Below, piece by piece: positions 1 through 8,632 of a DNA stretch of 21,949 bases. The DNA lies in assembly GCA_036897485.1 (NCBI GenBank), contig JAYMTF010001672.1:1-21949 (forward strand), given 5' to 3'. Origin of the DNA: Pelargonium nanum. Its lineage: Eukaryota; Streptophyta; Magnoliopsida; Geraniales; Geraniaceae. How positions within the stretch are numbered: position 1 is the stretch's first letter; each line of letters opens with the position of its first letter. Made by a program: the position numbers and the translations under genes. The notes beneath the pieces are model-generated. The model was not told where the DNA came from. It searched no databases and saw only the letters and a list, made by a program, of their open reading frames with translations.

Positions 1-63
1 CCGGCGGCGAGAGGAGCTCCGGCCAGAACCGGAGGAGGACGACGGTGGCTGCATCGGTCTCAT
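1..63 (-). CDS. 5' end of an unrecognised gene, truncated by the window edge
   Basis: On the minus strand an ATG at 63-61 opens a frame that stays open to base 1 (21 codons). It begins MRPMQPPSSSSGSG and continues with a Ser/Arg-rich stretch ending RRR. The high GC of this stretch against the AT-rich surroundings, and the CT-rich leader upstream, fit the first exon of a plant gene. A second in-frame Met is codon 4. The basic, Ser-rich N terminus could be a cytosolic tail before a membrane anchor, a transit peptide or a disordered region; too little is visible to name a family. ATG 63 is the first ATG I see in this frame for at least about 160 nt upstream. Confidence 0.6.
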   Translation of the reverse strand, partial: MRPMQPPSSSSGSGRSSSRRR

Positions 64-133
64 GATTGCGATTTTAGGGTCTGTGTTCTTGTTCTGGTTC
101 TGGTTCTGGATTTCAAGAACTTGTGAAATCAAA

Positions 134-223
134 TCAGAGACGTATATATACAAATTGGTGAACTGGGTTTTCAATATTTGCGATTGTGATTGTTGGGTGC
201 TTGATTTCTTGAACAGAGTCCAT
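134..223 (-). other. Upstream ORF in the leader of the left-edge gene
   Basis: On the minus strand, ATG at 223-221 opens a 29-codon frame (starts MDSVQEIKHP) that ends at TGA 136-134, about 70 nt before the main ATG at 63. It is in a different frame from the main start. If the transcript begins upstream of 223 this would be a translated or start-site-competing uORF. No known conserved-peptide uORF family is recognised, and it may be chance. Confidence 0.3.
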
Positions 224-336
224 GAAACGAGAACGAGAGAGAGATGGGTGTGGTTTCTTGGCGATGGCTTTGAAATGGAAACAAGAAATGAGGGACAGAG
301 AGTGAGAGGGAATCGAGATTTAAAAGGAAGAAAGGC

Positions 337-357
337 CACGCGCGGAGGAGGCGCGTG
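337..357. promoter_or_regulatory. Inverted pair of CGCG boxes
   Basis: CACGCGC (337-343) and GCGCGTG (351-357) form a perfect 7-bp inverted repeat around a 7-nt GGAGGAG spacer. Each arm contains the VCGCGB consensus bound by CAMTA calmodulin-binding transcription activators. A third GCGCGTG lies at 412-418. Matching the motif is direct observation; binding by CAMTA factors is inference. The location fits the promoter or distal leader of the minus-strand gene. Confidence 0.45.
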
Positions 358-440
358 ACGGGGAAGGACCAATAATGGAGAGGAGAGAGGGGTGAGAGTG
401 TGGAAATGGAGGCGCGTGGGTTTGGGTTAAGAGACATAAG

Positions 441-2860
441 ACACTTACTTAACGTTACTCTCTTTACATTGGGTTTCTCGTGGGAAATTTATGACAAAAA
501 CAAATACAAATATAGGAATTTGCACCCTCTTTTGTTCCTTTAAAAAAATCTTATTTTTATACGTTTATCGGTGTAAAAAGTAACGGGTAACATTCTGATA
601 TTGAGCTTCTATGTATATAAACGTACTAAATCATTTGATACGTGAAATAAACGTTTTTCTTTTATATATGCATATCAATAATGTAAGAGTGAGATTCATA
701 CTTTTCAAAAGTATAATTGGCAATGCGGGTCGTGGGCCTATATGGGTTGAGTTGAAAAAAATACACAATTCTATAATTTTTCTTTAGTTCTCAAGTGTCT
801 CGTAATTTAGTACAGAACAAAGTTGCAAAAATGAACGCGTGAGTTTTTGTTCAATGCATTAATCTCATCTACGAGATTTGAAATAGTTTAAAAAGAAGTT
901 GAACATGGTGATATTCAACGAGTGAGATCTGTGTTCTTAATATATTAGCGTGAAACGAGTTTGTATCATACTATTCACTTCTAATTGTATAACGCATGTC
1001 TCCACCATGGCCAATTTAACTCATTGAAACATGTCTCTCAAGACAGAGGTCGAACTTGAGATTACCAAGAGCAAGAAAGCCTCAACTTTTAAGAAGTAGT
1101 AACCTTTTATATACATGTCACTAAATTACGATACTAATAATCAACATCAGTAAAAGAGTTAATTATTATAGCATGTTCGCAAAATATCTTAAGATCACTC
1201 TCAACAAAATATTGTATTTATACACATTGACAAATATATGCATGATAGATAATTAAACTCAAAAGTTACTTTCACGTCAAATTCAAATTTTGTAACGTCG
1301 ATACAACGAAGAGAAACTCTCCCAAATGTAATTATTAACGGAACAAAGAAAAAACAAATGAACCTAAATATAAAATTCATACCATGCAAGCTTTCTCATG
1401 TTTTCTTCTATACATAGAATAATTCAAATGTGTATTTTTTTATATCTATAATCTTAAAGAAAAAATTGATAATTCTATAAGAAGTTGACAAATGTGATTT
1501 AGACAAGTTATTAAAAATATATATAGTTGAAATTGTAGAAAACCTTTTTCACATTAGTGAAACACAGCAATGAAAATTCAACATAGGATTAGAACTACCA
1601 AATCAAAAAACAATTTTAAAATAAGATATGTTTTGTTATTCACTTATTTTAGGGACATAAAATGGAACCCACAAGAAGTTGAGGAGACAAAAATAAATAA
1701 AATAACATAAAACTTAAAATTAAAAGATATTTTTAGTATGATGATGATTCGAGGATGTGAATTATATATTTATTTGTTTGTTGTGACGCAAATCATGACA
1801 AAATTGATACATCAATACAAATTATATATTTATTCTAATTTTGAACTCTCTATTTTCATGGGAAAAATATGTGATAACATTTAAGTGTTTGTTTGTTTAA
1901 TTTTTTAAAAAAATCATTGAAATATTAGTTAGTTTAACTCTCAAAATTTTGAATATTAATGGGCTGTTAAATATTATAAAAATACTATATGTTAGATGTA
2001 TTTAAATGATCATTATTTAACAGGCTTATTTTGTTAAGGGTGAAATATTTGAATTTGTTTTCAAAATTCTATTTTATCAAATAAATTGAAATTTTATCTG
2101 AATATTTTTTTCTTTGAAGAAAAAATTAAAAAATATATTTAAATATTTATAATTGAATTATCTGACATTTCAATAACTTTTATAAAATAAAATTGAACTA
2201 ATAACCACTAAATTATCCAAAAGAATTCCTTTCAAAAAAAATTATCTAAAAGAATTCAAATTTCATACTCCATCTAAAATTTAAAATGTTCGTATTTTGT
2301 TATAAAAAAAATTCACATTTTTTCAGTATTTCAATTCTTTCCTAAAAGTAGCTTCTTACTTTTAAAATTTAAATTTCAAATGTGTCGTTTAAAAAAATAG
2401 TAACAATAAACAAACCCATGTAGAATTTTAATAAATCAAATTTTCCTAAAATTTCAATCAATAATGAAAAATATTATTTGTCTTGTATTCCGTACATATT
2501 TTCAACACGAGAGGATCGTGAAAATCCACATATCAAACAAATATTTCATTTTTATGGCTTAAATTTAAGTACAAATGGGATACGATACATAACTCTCTTA
2601 ATCCATAATCGATATTTATGATACAAAATGATAAAACATAACAAATATTTGATGTATTATAATTCGGTCGAATTAACAATAACACAATAAGTACGTCGTG
2701 TTGTAGTAATTGACACGTCTTCTTGTATAAATATATAATTGGTTTGTCTTTTTCATAGGAACTAGGAAGATGAGAATTGGGAATAGAATTGTGATGAAAC
2801 GTCCATGTCTAAGGAGTGGACTTTTTGCATGAATAATTCACATAAAATTAGATTTTATTA
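441..2860. other. AT-rich intergenic DNA with no supported gene
   Basis: About 2.4 kb of strongly AT-rich sequence with frequent stops in all frames. No open frame longer than about 60 codons looks coding. No tRNA boxes, long hairpins or full-length terminal repeats were seen. Homopolymer A and T runs are common (1700-2500). It probably contains decayed transposon sequence beyond recognition. Confidence 0.6.
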
Positions 2861-3107
2861 ATGGAAATAAAATCTATGGAAGCCTGTGTTTTCTTCTGAA
2901 AAGGGACTTATATTTCTAAATAAAGAAATTGATAGTATATGTGAAAAGTCAACCCATGCTCTTTCCTCAATCTCTTTTGATGTTTCTTGCCAACTTCTAA
3001 ACAGAAGATGACTTTGTTTTATGGAGTTTCCTAGACTCTTCTTGGCCTGCCATGGCGTCAAGGAAGGTGAAAGACAAGTCCACTGCCTCTCCTTTGTGGA
3101 TGCATGT

Positions 3108-3141
3108 TCGAGTCGGAGGCTCAGTGCAGCCTCCGACTCGA
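3108..3141. repeat. Perfect 14-bp inverted repeat with 6-nt loop
   Basis: The arm at 3108-3121 (TCGAGTCGGAGGCT) is exactly complementary to 3128-3141, with loop CAGTGC. It is GC-rich in an AT-rich region and lies in the first unit of the degenerate array. No U-tract follows directly, and this is a nuclear plant genome, so a bacterial-type terminator reading does not apply. Confidence 0.75.
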
Positions 3142-3410
3142 TCGTGCTGATAAAGTTACGTCTGAAAAACACTTTTTTGTCTCTCTTTCGTGGATATGTG
3201 ATAGAGTCGGAAGTAAATTTGAACTTCCAAATCGACCGTGTTGGTAAACTGACATATGGAACACAAGTCTCATTGTCTTACTTCGTGGATACGTGATTGA
3301 GTCGGAGGCTTTAAGAAGGCGTCTGTCTCGATTGTGCTGGGAAATTTACGTCTAGTCTCCAACTTTATCGTGTTACTTATGTCTTAAATCTAAGTCTACT
3401 AAATATTCTT

Positions 3411-3422
3411 CATGGGCCCATG
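3411..3422. repeat. 12-bp perfect palindrome CATGGGCCCATG
   Basis: The sequence CATGGGCCCATG is self-complementary and sits at the head of the last, most divergent unit of the array. It contains a TGGGCC site II-type motif on both strands. This is probably incidental. Confidence 0.4.
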
Positions 3423-3542
3423 ATCGAGTCGAAGGTTTTAGACTTTAAAGTGGCATCCAACTCAATCATGTTCGTAAACTTACATTTGAAAGAGATTTTG
3501 AGACGAAAAATGGAGGAAGAAGTCGAAAGATAATTGCTTATT

Positions 3543-3612
3543 ACTCACTCCGTTTTTAAGTGAGTGCTTTATTTTTTTTACATTGTTATTTCAAATGAGT
3601 GTGTTCTTTTGT
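3543..3612. mobile_element. Stowaway-like MITE end fragment
   Basis: ACTCACTCCGTTTTTAAGTGAGTG at 3543-3566 resembles the CTCCCTCCGT terminal sequence of Stowaway/Tc1-mariner MITEs, whose next bases usually read T-rich then a GTGxxxT motif. A related AATGAGTGTGTTC block follows near 3595. No matching opposite terminus with TA target duplication was found, so only a fragment or a chance likeness is supported. Confidence 0.3.
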
Positions 3613-4930
3613 ATATAAATTATCAAGAGTATCCTTATAATAAACTAATTAGCTACATAAGTGATATTTTGGTTTGAAGAATTTTGGGTTAACAGTGGCT
3701 ACCGACTTCATATATATAATAAGTAAATAGATTATCCCGTGACAAACAACTTTTGCTACGTATACCTATAATTACCAACAATCACAAATTAAAATTTTAA
3801 CGAACAACTGATCTTTGTAAAAACAAAATGCGACGCGTCTATAGATTAAGAAAATATTTATTATTGTCTAATTTAGATACATTAATGTATAATAAAGGTG
3901 ACATTAATCATTAATAGGTTGTTGGAGGTCTTCATTTTCACTTTATTTTAGGGGCTGCGCTTGGAACTCTAAAAATGTCAATGCCAATGTGTTGTGTGTA
4001 TATATAATAAGTATGAGAATGGGTTGACATATTTGATATTTCTGTTGTGGAAATATATGTAAACTTGTTAATTTCAAATTAAAGACTCATATAAATGAGT
4101 AAAATAATGTATGAGAAATTTAGTTCGCGTTCGGTTTCAAATTTAGAGACATATAAACTAGTAAGGAACAAAAGTAAAATGACAAACGAAAGAGAACAAC
4201 AAAAAGAGTTTGACAATTACATGTAAAACAAGTCTTTCGAGAATTAACTTCTAGAAAAACTCAAGTCGTTGGAAGGATGATGATGAAAGACTAAGACATG
4301 CGAAAGATTGAGAGGTTCAAATAAATTATAAAAGTTGCACAAAAAATTTCTTCTCCAAATATATAGCAACTTGAGAAAGAGTTATTCGAGAATCAGGTTC
4401 AAACATTCTAAAGTAACAATGTCGTATGAATGAAATATACCATCTTTTGCGGCATATATGTGAAATTAGTTAGCGAATGAGGTACGAATTCTATCTGAAT
4501 CTAACCAAAGACCTTATCTCATTGTCGATTATTCAATTAAATTGACAAATTCAAGCTGACAATAGATCATGAACCAACAAGCCAACAATCATTATGACCT
4601 CAAAACAAATCCCCACCAACATATGATGCTCCAACAAATCGACACTACAACTCACGGTGAACTTAACTGAACTGATTGGTGAAACGTATAAACGATCAAG
4701 AACGATGTCCAATAAGTCTCATGTGTGTTTTAATGTGCTTATTTACAAGGACATTTTGAAATTTGCTAGATATACACCTAGGATGTTTTGGACCCTATCA
4801 TATGGCAAGAAGCTTGTAGCTTGGTCCCAAATTCCACATAATGATTATTGGATAGATACAATCTAGTAAAGTACTATAATATCAACAATATTTTAAATGC
4901 TTCACCAAATCCAAGCCACTCAAGCAATTT
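3613..4930. other. AT-rich intergenic DNA, no supported gene
   Basis: The only open frame of note is 4657-4866 (69 codons, MNLTELIGETYKRS start). It has no recognisable domain and no clear splice or promoter context, so I do not call it a gene. No tRNA, long inverted repeat or terminal repeat was identified. Short A/T tracts and TATA-like strings occur throughout. Confidence 0.55.
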
Positions 4931-4933
4931 CAA

Positions 4934-4994
4934 GGCCCACAAATAGCTCTTCACTCTTAAGGCCCACTTAGTGTTCTACAATATTATGGCCCAC
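4934..4994. promoter_or_regulatory. Three evenly spaced GGCCCAC (site II) motifs
   Basis: GGCCCAC occurs at 4934, 4961 and 4988, each separated by exactly 20 nt, giving a 27-bp period. The reverse complement GTGGGCC contains TGGGCC, the site II element bound by class I TCP factors. In plants it marks promoters of ribosomal-protein, mitochondrial and cell-cycle genes. A T-tract and TATATAAG follow at 4998-5023. The spacers are not alike, so this is not a simple tandem duplication. Promoter function is inferred. Confidence 0.5.
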
Positions 4995-5015
4995 TAGCTC
5001 TTTTTTTTTTCTTTT

Positions 5016-5023
5016 TATATAAG
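5016..5023 (+). promoter_or_regulatory. TATA box candidate downstream of site II motifs
   Basis: TATATAAG follows a T/C-rich tract and lies 22 bp after the third GGCCCAC. This is a typical plus-strand core-promoter arrangement, predicting a start near 5045-5055. No clear coding exon follows within the next 450 bases, so the transcript it would drive is uncertain. The GC-rich block beginning at 5500 is the nearest candidate. Confidence 0.35.
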
Positions 5024-5499
5024 AGTTTAGTCTGAAATACGTAAATTTACGGTGAGAGAAAATATGTTAATGTTAAGATAGGAGATAAACAAAATCAAAT
5101 ATGATTGATCTTCGCATATATGACTATAAGAATTCATTCTACCAATATAAATAGTACATGCTCATTTGTCAACCGTAATATCACAACGTGTGATATCTGA
5201 AAATAATTGTACAAGTCGACACATCTTTCTAATCATCTATGATTTCATGTGTGCCGACATGCACGTGAGAGCATGATATTTTTTCTCGTTTCCACCCCGA
5301 TTGTAAAAAGAAATTTTATTTCTTATCTCCCATCCCTCGAATTCAGGTGTAATTGTCATCCCTACAAGAAAAAAGCGAGACCATAATTGATTATAACAAA
5401 GATAATAGTACAAGTATATAACATTACTATGGGCCAATTCATAAATAATATAGAAACTTGGGACCTTAAGTGTAATTAGATAAAAACACCAGTCCTACT
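5024..5499. other. AT-rich stretch between candidate promoter and GC-rich block
   Basis: Apart from short TATA-like strings (5145-5155, 5440-5460) there is nothing supported here. A 66-codon minus-strand frame at 5237-5437 has no recognisable features. Confidence 0.5.
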
Positions 5500-5740
5500 G
5501 TGGAATTATATGAAACTGTGTCCCTCTCGCGCGCGCTGTGCAGTGAAGACTGTGAAGTGCTCGTCTCAGGGTTTAGGTTCTGTAGACGCACTGATCGCCG
5601 AGAAATATCGCCGGCGCCGGAATGCACCCGTACCACCAAAAACGCCGTCCGGACAAGCTTCTCCGCCTCCTCCTCCTCCCGCCGCCGCCGCTCCTTCAAT
5701 CGTCTCGTCGATATCGGTAACCGCTCACCAGGCAACGAGG
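5500..5740 (+). other. GC-rich exon-like block (leader or first exon of unassigned transcript)
   Basis: A sharp rise in GC, CpG-rich codons and runs of CCG/CCT mark this as exon-like. All three plus frames stay open for 30 or more codons. One runs from ATG 5510 (MKLCPSRARCAVKTVKC), ending in a Pro/Ala stretch. Another runs from ATG 5622 (MHPYHQKRRPDKLLRLLLL). Possible splice donors are TCG|GTAACC at 5716/5717 and GAG|GTAGCT at 5739/5740. No family is recognised. It could be a noncoding first exon of the LBD gene downstream, the first exon of a separate gene, or a broken copy of a gene from elsewhere. Confidence 0.4.
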
Positions 5741-6470
5741 TAGCTCATCGATTTTCTCTCATATCATTAAATTTTGGAGCTATTTTGAGACTGAATTCGA
5801 ATCCAGAGCTTTTTTTCCTGTTCAATTTCGTCTATTCAGGATTCGATCGACTTTAGATTCGAACGATCTTCGTAGAATTTGTTGTCTACTGAACACTAAA
5901 AAAACGCAGAAATTATTATCTTTAACTGAATTATTTCACTATCTTGGATCTATTTTGAGTGTGAATTTGAACCCAGATTTTGTTTTGCTGCGCAATTTCG
6001 TCTATTAATATGCATTGTATTGTTTGGATTTGGTCGATTTGAGATTATTTCTACTTTAGGTTTGAATTTTTGGAGCTATTTTGAGTCTAAATTTGAATCT
6101 AGACTTTGTTTTGCTGCTTAGTTTCGTCTATTTATATGCATTGTAATGTTTGGATTTGATCGATTTTAGGTTTGAACTTTGAAGGATTTTTATAGAATTT
6201 TCTTACTGTACTACAAAACTTTCTATATACAGAAATTAGTAATTTTCAACTCAATTATTTCATTATCTAATTTAGATTTGAATTTTGGAGCTATTTTGAT
6301 TTGAACGATCTTCATAGAATTTGCTATCTACTGCTCTACAAAACTTGATATATACAAAACTCAGTATTTTCAACTCAATTGTTTTCAAGTCTCTACTATA
6401 GATTTGGTAAGGTTTTTAAATTTTTTTTCAAGAGATTTAATTAGCCACCAATTTGTTCCCATTACAGAAA
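5741..6470. repeat. Intron-like stretch built of diverged direct repeats
   Basis: A TTTTGGAGCTATTTTGA-like block recurs at 5772, 5942, 6068 and 6283. Each is followed by variants of GAATTTGAATCCAGA, TTTTGTTTTGCTGC, AATTTCGTCTAT and GTTTGGATTTGATCGATTTTAG in the same order where present. Later units also share ACGATCTTCATAGAATTTGCTATCTACTG. Spacings are 170, 126 and 215 bp, so units are of unequal length with deletions. The T-rich, U-rich character is typical of a plant leader intron. A plausible acceptor is TTACAG near 6469-6474. Confidence 0.55.
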
Positions 6471-6532
6471 CTTTCCTTGTTTGCTCCAAAAATTCGAAAT
6501 TACTAGCCGTTGTAAAATCTTTCAATCACATG

Positions 6533-6541
6533 TATATATAA
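6533..6541 (+). promoter_or_regulatory. TATA box of the LOB-domain gene
   Basis: TATATATAA lies about 95 bp upstream of the ATG at 6637 and predicts transcription start near 6565. This leaves a leader of about 70 nt that is free of ATG. It suggests that the LBD gene has its own core promoter, independent of the GC-rich block at 5500. Confidence 0.5.
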
Positions 6542-6636
6542 TTTCTCTTTCGATTCACCAAGATACTTCATATCTTCCATTAGATTTCACCTTCAAGAAA
6601 TCACTAGATTTGTAGAATTTTTCTCACATTCAAATC

Positions 6637-7422
6637 ATGATTTCAGGCCGTTGTGCTGCTTGTAAGTATCTAAGAAGAAAGTGTCCATTGGATTGTATCT
6701 TCTCTCCTCATTTTCCCGCCAGCAATCCTCAAAGATTTGCTTGCGTCCACAGAATCTATGGTGCTAGCAACGTTGCTAAGATGCTCCAGGTATATATTTT
6801 TACTATTACGTTATATTCACACACTAATATTAATTCTTGCACTTTTTATATTGCATACGATAAATTCTAATTCCAATAGAAAATAAAATCAGTGAAATAA
6901 GTTGTTCGATCAAAATTTTTTTTTGACTATGGAGTTTGGTGAATATATGCAAATAAATTAATCACGCAGAACCATGTGTCTATGTATAAGTATATCATGC
7001 ATGATTTGATTAATCAATCTCACTTACACACGACACAAGATTTTATATTGAAAATGACTGAACAATGATGTTTCTTCTCGTACTGATTAATTTAACTTTC
7101 GACTATAAATCAGCAAATCCCAGATCATCTTCGAGCCCAAGCAGCAGATACATTGTATTGCGAGGCACGATGTCGAATTCAAGATCCAGTTTATGGGTGT
7201 GTCGGGATTATTTCTCAACTTCACCAACAAATTCAAAATGCCGAAACTGAGCTATCCAAGACTCAAGCCGAGATTGCATTATTCTTCAATTCTAATAATG
7301 CTACTAACGATCTTCATAATATTCCACAACGACAACAAGAAATCGGTGGCGAGTCCAGTTTTCATGCTATGTTCTTGCCAATGGAAGACCCGGCTCATAT
7401 TTCCACTTCTTGGCTTTTCTAA
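6637..7422 (+). CDS. LOB-domain (LBD) transcription factor, LBD23/24-like
   Basis: Two exons: 6637-6789 and 7114-7422, joined over a GT-AG intron (6790-7113) between codons, giving 153 aa. The zinc-finger-like block CX2CX6CX3C is intact (C6, C9, C16, C20). The GAS block is present (F34-ACVHRIYGASNVAKML to L50), as is the conserved DPVYGCVG (75-82). A coiled-coil-like stretch follows (L87, I91, L98). The C-terminal tail (about 109-153) is Asn/Gln-rich, ends TSWLF and is not conserved in the family. The intron after the GAS block is the usual LBD position. LBD proteins are plant-specific nuclear DNA-binding factors acting in lateral-organ and root development. The compact size resembles class I LBD23/24; exact orthology is inferred. 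The start is the first ATG, four residues before the first Cys pair. Confidence 0.92.
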
Positions 7423-7640
7423 TTCATTAGCTTAGCATTGTTTATCACAAGTATAATTTTCTTAATTGTTTTATATGTTCATTTACTTCCTCAAGCAATC
7501 GATAAGTAAATTTTAAATTAAACCGTCCAGAGTATTACTATTATTCCTCTTTGTTTTTTCTTTTGTTGCCGGCGACATGTATAAATTTTAAATTAAACCA
7601 TCTGGGAAATTATATGTTGCTGTTGTGGTTTTGTATACAG
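7423..7640 (+). other. Probable 3' UTR and downstream region of the LBD gene
   Basis: AT-rich sequence follows the TAA at 7420-7422. The string TAAATTTTAAATTAAACC occurs twice, near 7506-7523 and again near 7581-7600, each followed by a CGTC/ATCT variant, a short direct repeat. No separate gene is visible. Confidence 0.4.
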
Positions 7641-7710
7641 GATTTTCTATGCAAATTGAGAAAGCTTCCATTTCTTGAGGACGTCAAGTGTTCTGGCTGC
7701 GTTGTTTCAG
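7641..7710 (+). other. Exon-like 70-nt segment of unassigned transcript
   Basis: A segment of balanced base composition is bounded by TATACAG on the left and GTAATG on the right, a good acceptor/donor pair. Only one frame is open through it; it reads DFLCKLRKLPFLEDVKC and ends with a partial codon (TCA G). If joined to an acceptor at 7813-7814 it gives GAT GAT AAT TGA and stops at 7825. The family is unknown. It could be the penultimate exon of a small gene, an alternative 3' exon of the LBD transcript, or chance. Confidence 0.35.
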
Positions 7711-7814
7711 GTAATGAAGCCTACATATATATTTGTTAGATTAACCGTGGTTGGATTCGAGTCTGTTTTAGAGTTCCATTTGACAATCATTTTGTAACAC
7801 AAAAATTGTTTTAG

Positions 7815-8100
7815 ATGATAATTGAGAAGCGCGAACGTAGAAGATTTAGTACGATTGCATTGCACTCATGTTTCCGAAGGTTGCGAACCTTGCATTGCAC
7901 TTTGTTTGTTGCATTTTCTAAAATCATGAATCATCATATGTGAGTTCAATCGAAAATTTCTCATATCGCATGTTACACGAAAATCAAAATTTAAAGATTC
8001 AACTTTCCATTGTAGTGTGAAAGTAGTTTTGATAGCAAGGACTTTACTTCTTTCCAAGTTGATCTTCAATAGGTGGTTGAAGGATTTGTGTGTGTGTCTC
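7815..8100 (+). other. Possible last exon / 3' UTR of the unassigned transcript
   Basis: After TTGTTTTAG at 7806-7814, three codons complete the upstream frame and a stop is reached at 7823-7825. What follows has less extreme AT content and contains a 12-bp direct repeat TTGCATTGCACT (7855-7866 and 7890-7901) flanking a small hairpin AAGGTT-GCG-AACCTT (7877-7891). No coding frame is evident. Its status as a UTR is inferred. Confidence 0.25.
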
Positions 8101-8278
8101 TATTTAGTCTATCTTTTTCAAGTTTTTACACAGTTTCTGTAACTAGCAAAGAGTTGTTGAAATTTCTGATTGAGTTGGAGAACCCGAAAATGGGACCATT
8201 TTAGGACAAGCATTGAATTGTTGTGATGCTTTGTTCATTAAGTGCTACATGGTTAAGTGAAGTGTGTCTAGTAAATTT

Positions 8279-8390
8279 CAGGGCCGTCGCAGTAATTTTG
8301 AAGCCTCTGTGTTAAAATAAAAAATTCATGATTTTATCTCCGGATCGAGACTCTCGCCTTCGTGAAAATAAAAAATTCGTAATTTTCATT
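8279..8390. mobile_element. Possible hAT-like terminal fragment with short direct repeat
   Basis: CAGGGCCGTCGCAGTAATTT at 8279-8298 resembles the CAGGGCCG-type ends of plant hAT elements. It is followed by AAAATAAAAAATTCATGATTTT and AAAATAAAAAATTCGTAATTTT, two near-identical 22-mers about 50 bp apart. No matching opposite terminus or 8-bp target duplication was located. Weak evidence. Confidence 0.25.
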
Positions 8391-8571
8391 TGCATACTTT
8401 ATAAAAAGAGCATATAAATAAGATGTGGAAGTGGAACCCAAGAAATGAATAGCAATTACAATGTATACCAACCACAACATTGTCTTTTGCCTTAAAACAA
8501 CAACCATTACCAACCACAATTCTTTTATAAGTAATTGTTCAAATCAATCTTACATAGTGGTCATTTTCTTC

Positions 8572-8632
8572 ATGCTAAAATTTCCACATAGACCCTATTT
8601 TTTGGGTTCTCTTTTTGTGGACACTTTAGCAT
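8572..8632. repeat. Imperfect inverted repeat (hairpin of ~61 nt)
   Basis: ATGCTAAAATTTCCACA at 8572-8588 pairs with the complement of 8616-8632, with two mismatches in 17. An additional ACCC/GGGT pairing inside is offset by a bulge. A second small inverted repeat AAAGTGG/CCACTTT follows immediately (8633-8661 region). It is too short and loosely paired for a confident microRNA precursor and could be a MITE remnant. Confidence 0.45.

Larger units (their letters stand above)
64..440 (-). promoter_or_regulatory. 5' leader and proximal promoter of the left-edge minus-strand gene
   Basis: Read on the minus strand, this stretch is rich in CT runs (for example near 225-245 and 290-315), typical of plant leaders. 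It has a short repeat of the hexamer CCAGAA just before the start codon (about 83-107). A weak TATA-like TTTTAAAT lies near 318-326. Upstream are three CGCG boxes and a CCAAT motif (369-373 on the plus strand). The transcription start is not visible, so the border between leader and promoter is inferred. Confidence 0.45.
3096..3500. repeat. Degenerate tandem array of ~95 bp units with internal hairpins
   Basis: Four related units begin with a GTGGATRNGTGATNGAGTCGG-like sequence at about 3096, 3190, 3285 and 3412, giving spacings of about 94, 95 and 127 bp. After the GAGTCGGAGGC core each unit continues to a CGATCGTGCTGG-like block and then an ACTTACGTCTGAA-like block. In the first unit the core is followed by its own reverse complement, making a hairpin. 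Later units keep only a weakened version (GGAAGT/ACTTCC in unit 2). No transposase or LTR is visible. It may be a minisatellite or a fragment of a larger element. Confidence 0.6.

Noticed and set aside
3021..3296. 91-codon plus frame and 104-codon minus frame (2858-3172) across the repeat array
   Set aside because: Both read through the hairpin-bearing repeat units and contain no recognisable protein feature.
3096..3500. CRISPR-like spacing of repeated motifs
   Set aside because: The units are degenerate, about 95 bp throughout without conserved short repeats and unique spacers, and the genome is that of a plant.
4657..4866. 69-codon open frame on the plus strand
   Set aside because: It shows no domain, no signal peptide, no splice-compatible neighbours and AT-rich composition like the surrounding intergenic DNA. 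It is likely chance or a transposon relic.
5788..5800. ATTCGAATCC string resembling a tRNA B-box
   Set aside because: It lies in the repeat-rich intron-like stretch with no A-box and no cloverleaf arms nearby.
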